A stretch of 64,000 bases of DNA from NCBI GenBank assembly GCA_958009055.1, contig OY253654.1, positions 248,001 through 312,000 on the forward strand, read 5' to 3'. Of this stretch, positions 59,519-64,000 are shown in pieces (positions within the stretch are counted from its first letter, which is position 1; every line of letters begins with the position of its first letter). This stretch comes from Choricystis sp. odSpoLacu1. Its lineage: Eukaryota; Chlorophyta; Trebouxiophyceae. The translations under genes and the position numbers were made by a program. Below the pieces are notes generated by a model that was given only the letters and a program-made list of their open reading frames with translations, was not told the DNA's origin and ran no database searches.

Positions 59519-61073
59519 ATGCCGGCGCACGCCTTGTCGCTGCCGCGCGTGCGCGCGCCGCTGCGCGCGGCGGTGCCTGGCCGGCGGGCAGCGCCAGTGC
59601 CCCGCCCGGGCGCAGGGCGGCAATCCATGACACGCGTGCAAGGTGCGCAGAGGGAGAGAGCGCGCACCGGGACGGCAAAACGCGGGAGTCTTTTCGTTGC
59701 ATTGGGGGCGCTTTGTCGCGATACCGACGCGCTGTCTCCTTCAATCGGGCCGCGCCTGGCCCCACCGCCTCGGCCAGCGGCCTCCTTGGAGGTGCACCAA
59801 CCCCACCTGCTTGCTGGCCGGGGTGCCGAGGTGCCGAGGCAGTGTCGGACGCAGCCACTCCCCAAACGTGTGGGTGATTGGAGAAGGCCTTCTCCAATCA
59901 CCCACACACCTTCCTTTTCACCCACACCACACACAGCCCGCCGCACCCCCCCCCCCTCTGGCGGCCCCTCCTCCTCCTCCGACGACGACGATGACGACAT
60001 CAACATGCCCGGCGCTCGCTACCCCTTCGACGTGCGTGAGTTTGTGCGCGTCGTCCCAGCTGTTGTTGGCCGCGGCGCGCGCGACGCGCCGCGCGGCGCG
60101 GGGTTCATCGTCTTCGCCGAGGTCAAGCCCTGCGGCGGCCCCGTGGATGGGGACGCGTCGCCACGCGCCCTGTCCATGGACATCGGGGGGGACGCGCTGC
60201 TGGCGTTGCTGCTGGGCGCAGCGCGCGAAGAAGGGGAAGAGGAAAAAGGCGCCCTGGACGCCGTCCCTCCCCTTGCTCTCGATCTATTGTGGGCCGTGTT
60301 GCAGCGTGGCCAGGGCCTGTCCAAGCGGGCGTGGCACCTGCAGCGGGTGGCGGTGGTGGATGAGAAGGGGGGGGCCTACGTGGCGCGCCTCTTCTTTGGT
60401 CCCCCCGGCGACGACGACACGCCCCCCCCCCCCCTCCTCCTGGGAGTTGAGGTGCCGCCCCTCGGACGCATCCTGGCTGGCGCTGCAGGCGGACTGCCCG
60501 CTGTACGTGCGGCGCGACCTGTTTGATGCCAGGGCTGCCCCACTGGATGCTCTCCTGGCGGCTGTCGACGACGACGACGACGAAGGCGCCGCCTCGGACT
60601 CGGACGACGAGGATGGAGCAGCCTCCACCCCGCCTCTGACCCCGGTGGAGCCGCCGCCGCCTGCTGTGGCTCACGTCGCCTCCCTCTCTCCTGGCGACCC
60701 CGACGGCATCGTCCTCCTCAAACGCGCCCTCGCCCTGGCCGTGCGCGATGAAGATTTTGCCACCGCTACCCGCCTGCGCGACCACCCCGCCATGGCGGCC
60801 TACGCGCGCGCGGCGGCGGCGGACGCCGCGGGAGATGTCGACGGCGCCGCCGCCGCGCGCGCTGACGTGGAAGCCGCGCTGGACGGCCGCCCCCGCGAGC
60901 CGGCGCCCCCCACCAAGGCGGCGAGGGCGCCGAGGCGGCCGGCGGCGGGGAGGGGGGGGCGGGTGCGGGGGCGCAAGCCGCCGCAGCGGCCGAGGGGGGG
61001 GGAGCGCGGAAGCTTAGGTGTGTGTGGTGTGTGTGCGGGAGCGCCCATTCTTGTAGAGGTGCCTGCGTGTTGA
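59519..61073 (+). CDS. BFN (bifunctional nuclease) plus UVR domain protein, frame break
   Basis: Exon 1 (59519-59642) encodes a transit-like N terminus (MPAHALSLPRVRAPLRAAVP). It joins 59937 in phase to a Ser/Asp stretch and then the BFN core: LDLLWAVLQRGQGLSKRAWH, LQRVAVVDEKGGAYVARLFF. The frame then closes early at 60526, while the family motif RPSDASWLALQADCPLYVRR is read one base later. The switch lies between the C13 run at 60422-60434 and 60468. A UVR domain follows (IVLLKRALALAVRDEDFATA and TRLRD), then a basic tail. The order BFN-UVR is that of plant BBD proteins. The last residues may be altered by a donor-like GTGTGTG at 61019. Confidence 0.78.
59868..59907. repeat. Perfect 40-nt palindrome in an intron
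   Basis: The left arm GTGTGGGTGATTGGAGAAGG (59868-59887) is followed immediately by its exact reverse complement (59888-59907), with no spacer. It lies in the intron of the BFN/UVR gene, 29 nt before the 3' splice site. RNA from it would fold into a 20-bp stem with essentially no loop; DNA could extrude a cruciform. Confidence 0.95.
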
Positions 61074-61200
61074 GCGCACGTGCGAGAGTTGTATTCACGG
61101 GGGCAATGACATTATTTTTTCTGATTGGTGTGTGTGTGTGTGCGGGCTCTGTTTACAACCAAAAAACAAAACAAACCTCCCCTCCCTCCTTCTATCCCCA

Positions 61201-62378
61201 TCACCCGCCCTCATACACCACCACTCTGTGGTCCCTCGCCAGCTCGCGCCTGGAATCATAGAAGAAGCTCTCGTAGCAGGGCCAACACCAGAAAGAGGGG
61301 TCGCCGGGAGCGTCGGCGCACGCCCACACCGCGCGCGCCGCGCGTTCGCGCCGGCACGCGCCACACCTCCGCCCCCGGGCGCTTTGGGCGCGCGCCACCA
61401 CGATGGGAAAGTCGCCCGTGGTGACGCCGCCAGCGGCGTCGGCGGGCGTGGCGAGGCGGGCGTCCCGGACGGAGAGACCGTGCTCGCACGCCCCCGCGTG
61501 CCCAAACACGCCCCCCCCCCCCCCCCCCCGCAGCGCAGCGTGGAGGCCGCCAGGGGCGTGGCCCCCCAGTCGCCCGTCTTCCAGGCTGTGCCTTCGGCGG
61601 GGGTTGGGCGGCCGCGCAGGGGGCCGGCCTCGGGGGCGGGGCGGGCGGGCGGCTGCGGCGGCGCGACGCCGGCGGACGCCAGCAGCGCCAGCAACGGGGC
61701 CGCATAGTCTGCTCCACCCGCACGCAGGGCGTCAGAGTCCACCAGAATCTCACCCTCCATGGCCACGTAGGCGCCCGTGCCGCGGTGGCCGAGGCGAGCG
61801 AGGGCGGCGGGCGTGGGGCAGGGCGCGGCCTCCACCACCTTGCGCCACGTCACTCCCTCCCCCGCCACAAACACGGCGTCCAGCGCGGGTTTGGCGGGTT
61901 TGCCGGCGTCCGAGATGGAGACGGTGATGAGGATGTCGCGCCCCGGGCGCAGGGGGCGCCCCCCGCCGGGACCGCGCGACGCGGCGTGCGTCTCCGATGC
62001 GCGGGGGGGCGCCCGCGACACGCGGGTGGGGCGTGGAGGGGGGGTGACCAACCCTGCCGCCGCCAGGGCGGTGGCTGCGTCGAGAGGGCGGCAGCCACCG
62101 ACCGCGGCGCGCAGGGTGGCCAGCGCGGAGGAGGCCGCGGCCGCGAAATCGAGCGGCACAAACGCTCCCGTCGCCGTCGACGGCGCCAGTGCAGGCCCCG
62201 CGGTGCGTGCCAGGGACACAGGCTTGGGGAGAGCTGGCGCAGAGGTCGGAGTGGGGGCCAACGCGGCGGCGGGCGTGCCGCCGCGGCGGTGGGTGGGGGG
62301 TGGGGGGGCGGCGCGCGTCGGAAGCGGAGAGGGGGACCGTGCCCGCTTGGTGGGGGGGCGGGCTGAGCGGCGTGGCAT
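61201..62378 (-). CDS. SNAPC3: SNAPC3 / SNAP50 snRNA-promoter factor, interrupted by G19 run
   Basis: Start ATG 62378 (MPRRSARPPTKRARSPSPLP). The conserved C-terminal half is in two frames: VAMEGEILVDSDALRAGGAD and WKTGDWGATPLAASTLRC before a G19 run on the coding strand (61511-61529), and VFGHAGACEHGLSVRDARLA, RRCGACRRERAARAVWACA, DPSFWCWPCYESFFYD after it. These match the SNAP50 zinc-region signature (CHxGxCEH, RKCxxC, FFCxxCY). The run would have to be 17 or 20 for one frame. SNAPC binds the proximal sequence element of snRNA genes for Pol II and Pol III. The poly-Gly stretch sits where the family usually has a short conserved FxDL segment. Confidence 0.82.
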
Positions 62379-62700
62379 AGTGACGGCCGCTGAGGAGGAG
62401 GCCGCAAGGCCAAATGCGGGCGACGAGAGCGCCAAACCGGGGCGTGAGAGTGAAGAGGGACGAGCGTTTTTTCGACTCACCTCTCGTCTTCGCACGCCAT
62501 CGGAGCGCAAAGACACACACGCGCAAGCCACGCGCCACCACCCTATTCGTTCAAGGCCAGCGTGAGCACGCCAGCTCACTGGCCCTCCACACGCCAGCGA
62601 CACGACAACGCTGGTGACAGAGGAGCGAGTCCAAACAGCGCGCGCCCCAGTTTTTTCAACGTGGTGTTTTGCGCCACGCTCTTCCAACCCAGACAAAGCC
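62379..62700. promoter_or_regulatory. Divergent spacer of SNAPC3 and ClpX
   Basis: This 322-bp spacer lies between divergent start codons. I see no clear TATA box, repeat or RNA gene. Confidence 0.4.
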
Positions 62701-64000
62701 ATGCTGCTGACTCGACTGGTAGCGCTGCGCAGTGTGCAGCGCACGCTTGGGCAGGTGATTTTGTTTGGGAGAGGCGGGGGGGTGAGAGTGTGCCCGCGCG
62801 ACGCTGACACTGCAGACATGCATGCGACGCGGCGCGCAGGTTCGCGGCCTCTGCCGACCTGCCTCCCGCGCCCATTCCGCTGCAGCAGCATGCAGCTGAT
62901 TGGGCCTGCGTGTCGGGACCGGCGCCCTGTGCACACCGCGCGCAGGCTCCCCGGCTTTTCGTGCGCGCCCCGCGTCTCCTCCACTCACACACCGCTGTCC
63001 CCACCACCCTACCCACCCTCACAGCACACCCACCTCCTGCGCGCCTTTGCCGCCGCCCCGCCCGCCCTCCCCCCCCCCTTCCGGCGGCTCCGACGCCGCC
63101 ACCCCGCGCCGCGGCCTGGCCGCCTCCTACAGTTCCCCCACCTCCCCCCCCCCCCCGGGAGCCCCCGTCGCCCCCGCCGACGCCATCCCCGCCTTTGGCG
63201 GCGGCGTCCCGGGGGGCGGCGGCCGCGACTCGTCGGGCGGGAGTGGGTGGGGGGCCGCGCCGCTCCCCACGCCGCGCGAACTCGCAGCCGCTCTCGACGC
63301 CCACGTCGTGGGCCAGTCCTCCGCCAAGCGCACCCTGGCGGTGGCGGTGTACAACCACTATGCGCGGGTGTCGCACGAGGAGGCGAGGCGGGCTGCGGTG
63401 GGCGGAGGGCGTGGTGGGAGTGTGTCTGACGGCGACGCCGCCCACCCCGACGCGCGCGACCCCGCCACCGAGCCCGCGGCGGGGGCGGGCCCCCCGCCCG
63501 AGTACACGGGGGTGCCGCCGTCGATGCGGGATGGTGTGGCGCCGCGCCCGCGTGGGCGCGGCGCCGCGGCCGACGACGGCGACACCCTCCCACCGCCGCC
63601 CTCTCCCCCCCCCTTTCCCTTCACCCTCGTTTGCCCACCCTGGCCACGCCACCGTGGAACTGGAGAAATCCAACGTGCTGCTGCTGGGGCCGACAGGGAC
63701 GGGCAAGACGCTGCTCGCGCGTACGCTGGCCCGTCTTGTTCGTGTCCCCTTTGTTGTGGCCGACGCCACGACGTTAACGCAAGCGGGCTATGTGGGTGAC
63801 GACGTCGAGTCCGTGCTGCACCGCCTGCTGCAGGCGGCGGGCGGGGATCTCAATGCCGCGCAGCGCGGGATTGTGTACATCGACGAGGTCGACAAGATTG
63901 GGCGCAAGGGGGACAACCCCTCCATCACACGCGACGTCTCTGGCGAGGGCGTCCAACAAGCCCTGTTGAAAATGCTGGAGGGCGCCGTCATGAATGTGCC
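62701..64000 (+). CDS. CLPX: ClpX unfoldase, 5' part, cut by window end
   Basis: Exon 1 (62701-62754, [18 protein letters not shown]) looks like a mitochondrial presequence start and joins at 63025 (acceptor CCCTCACAG). The ClpX core is clear: [50 protein letters not shown] (Walker A), [20 protein letters not shown], and [20 protein letters not shown] (Walker B). The frame changes by +1 at the C10 run 63069-63078 and again at the C9 run 63605-63613. Removing one C at each restores one frame, while a longer C14 run near 63144-63157 is in frame. With ClpP it would degrade matrix (or plastid) proteins. The 3' half is outside the window. Confidence 0.88.

Noticed and set aside
1..64000. tRNA, rRNA or snoRNA genes
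   Set aside because: I scanned for T-loop motifs (GGTTCGA-like) and for C/D boxes in the long eL37 intron and found none; small or divergent RNA genes could still be missed by eye.

Overview
This window is nuclear DNA of a GC-rich, gene-dense, photosynthetic eukaryote, almost certainly a green alga with a compact genome (chlorophyte or prasinophyte/prasinodermophyte grade). The evidence is a nucleus-encoded green-type Rubisco small subunit with a transit peptide, plus ARC6, an FtsHi-type AAA protein, an ACHT-type thioredoxin and a BFN/UVR nuclease-like protein. These sit beside purely eukaryotic genes: eIF4E, eL37, Pelota, NUP88, TAF7, SNAPC3, TMEM208, ERG28, a TBC RabGAP, an oxysterol-binding protein and mitochondrial carriers. 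Codons are strongly GC3-biased. Most genes have short spliceosomal introns (mostly 80-300 nt) with GTGAG-like donors and CCCCACAG-like acceptors. I assigned exon joins by eye from donor and acceptor sites, phase continuity and family conservation, and every join listed closes in frame unless stated.

Layout. 1-10 kb: the 3' part of an LRR protein, a plastid-type Ni/Co transporter, Pelota, NUP88, an ACHT thioredoxin and a 3-hydroxyisobutyrate-dehydrogenase-like protein. 10-17.5 kb: RbcS and a secreted PhoX-like phosphatase, divergent across a palindrome-rich 1.2 kb spacer, then a secreted Cys-rich protein. 17.8-28 kb: a very unusual fusion (CRP-like domain, degenerate NtrC-type AAA+ domain, NapH/RdxA-type polyferredoxin), TMEM208/SND2, an unnamed protein, an ORP lipid-transfer protein, an unnamed coiled-coil protein and a PDK/BCKDK-type kinase. 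28-36 kb: a proteolytically dead FtsHi protein, a TraB-family protein and a long ASH/MSP coiled-coil protein. 36-46 kb: a TFIIS-N protein with a PIP-like motif, a TBC RabGAP, a 79-aa membrane protein, ARC6, an unnamed disordered protein, eL37 and TSPO. 46-64 kb: ERG28, a ZnT9-like transporter, eIF4E, an unnamed Ala-rich protein, an FtsJ methyltransferase, TAF7 with an AT-hook, a TPP-type mitochondrial carrier, a second TraB-like protein, a CHCH/Mic19-like protein, a BFN+UVR protein, SNAPC3 and the 5' part of ClpX.

There is no operon logic. Genes are packed as divergent and convergent pairs with short spacers, so many promoters are probably bidirectional. Plastid functions dominate: carbon fixation, plastid division, FtsHi, redox and metal transport. 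The neighbours do not form one pathway.

A recurring oddity is that several well-conserved genes (NUP88, TBC, BFN/UVR, ClpX, SNAPC3) have a conserved reading frame interrupted at long C or G homopolymers. In all but SNAPC3 the break fits exactly one extra base. Sequencing or assembly indels are the likeliest cause, but +1 slippage on CCC-C or GGG-G runs is worth excluding. The most novel-looking protein is the CRP/AAA/polyferredoxin fusion at 17801-21144. The most striking DNA element is a perfect 40-nt palindrome inside an intron at 59868-59907.
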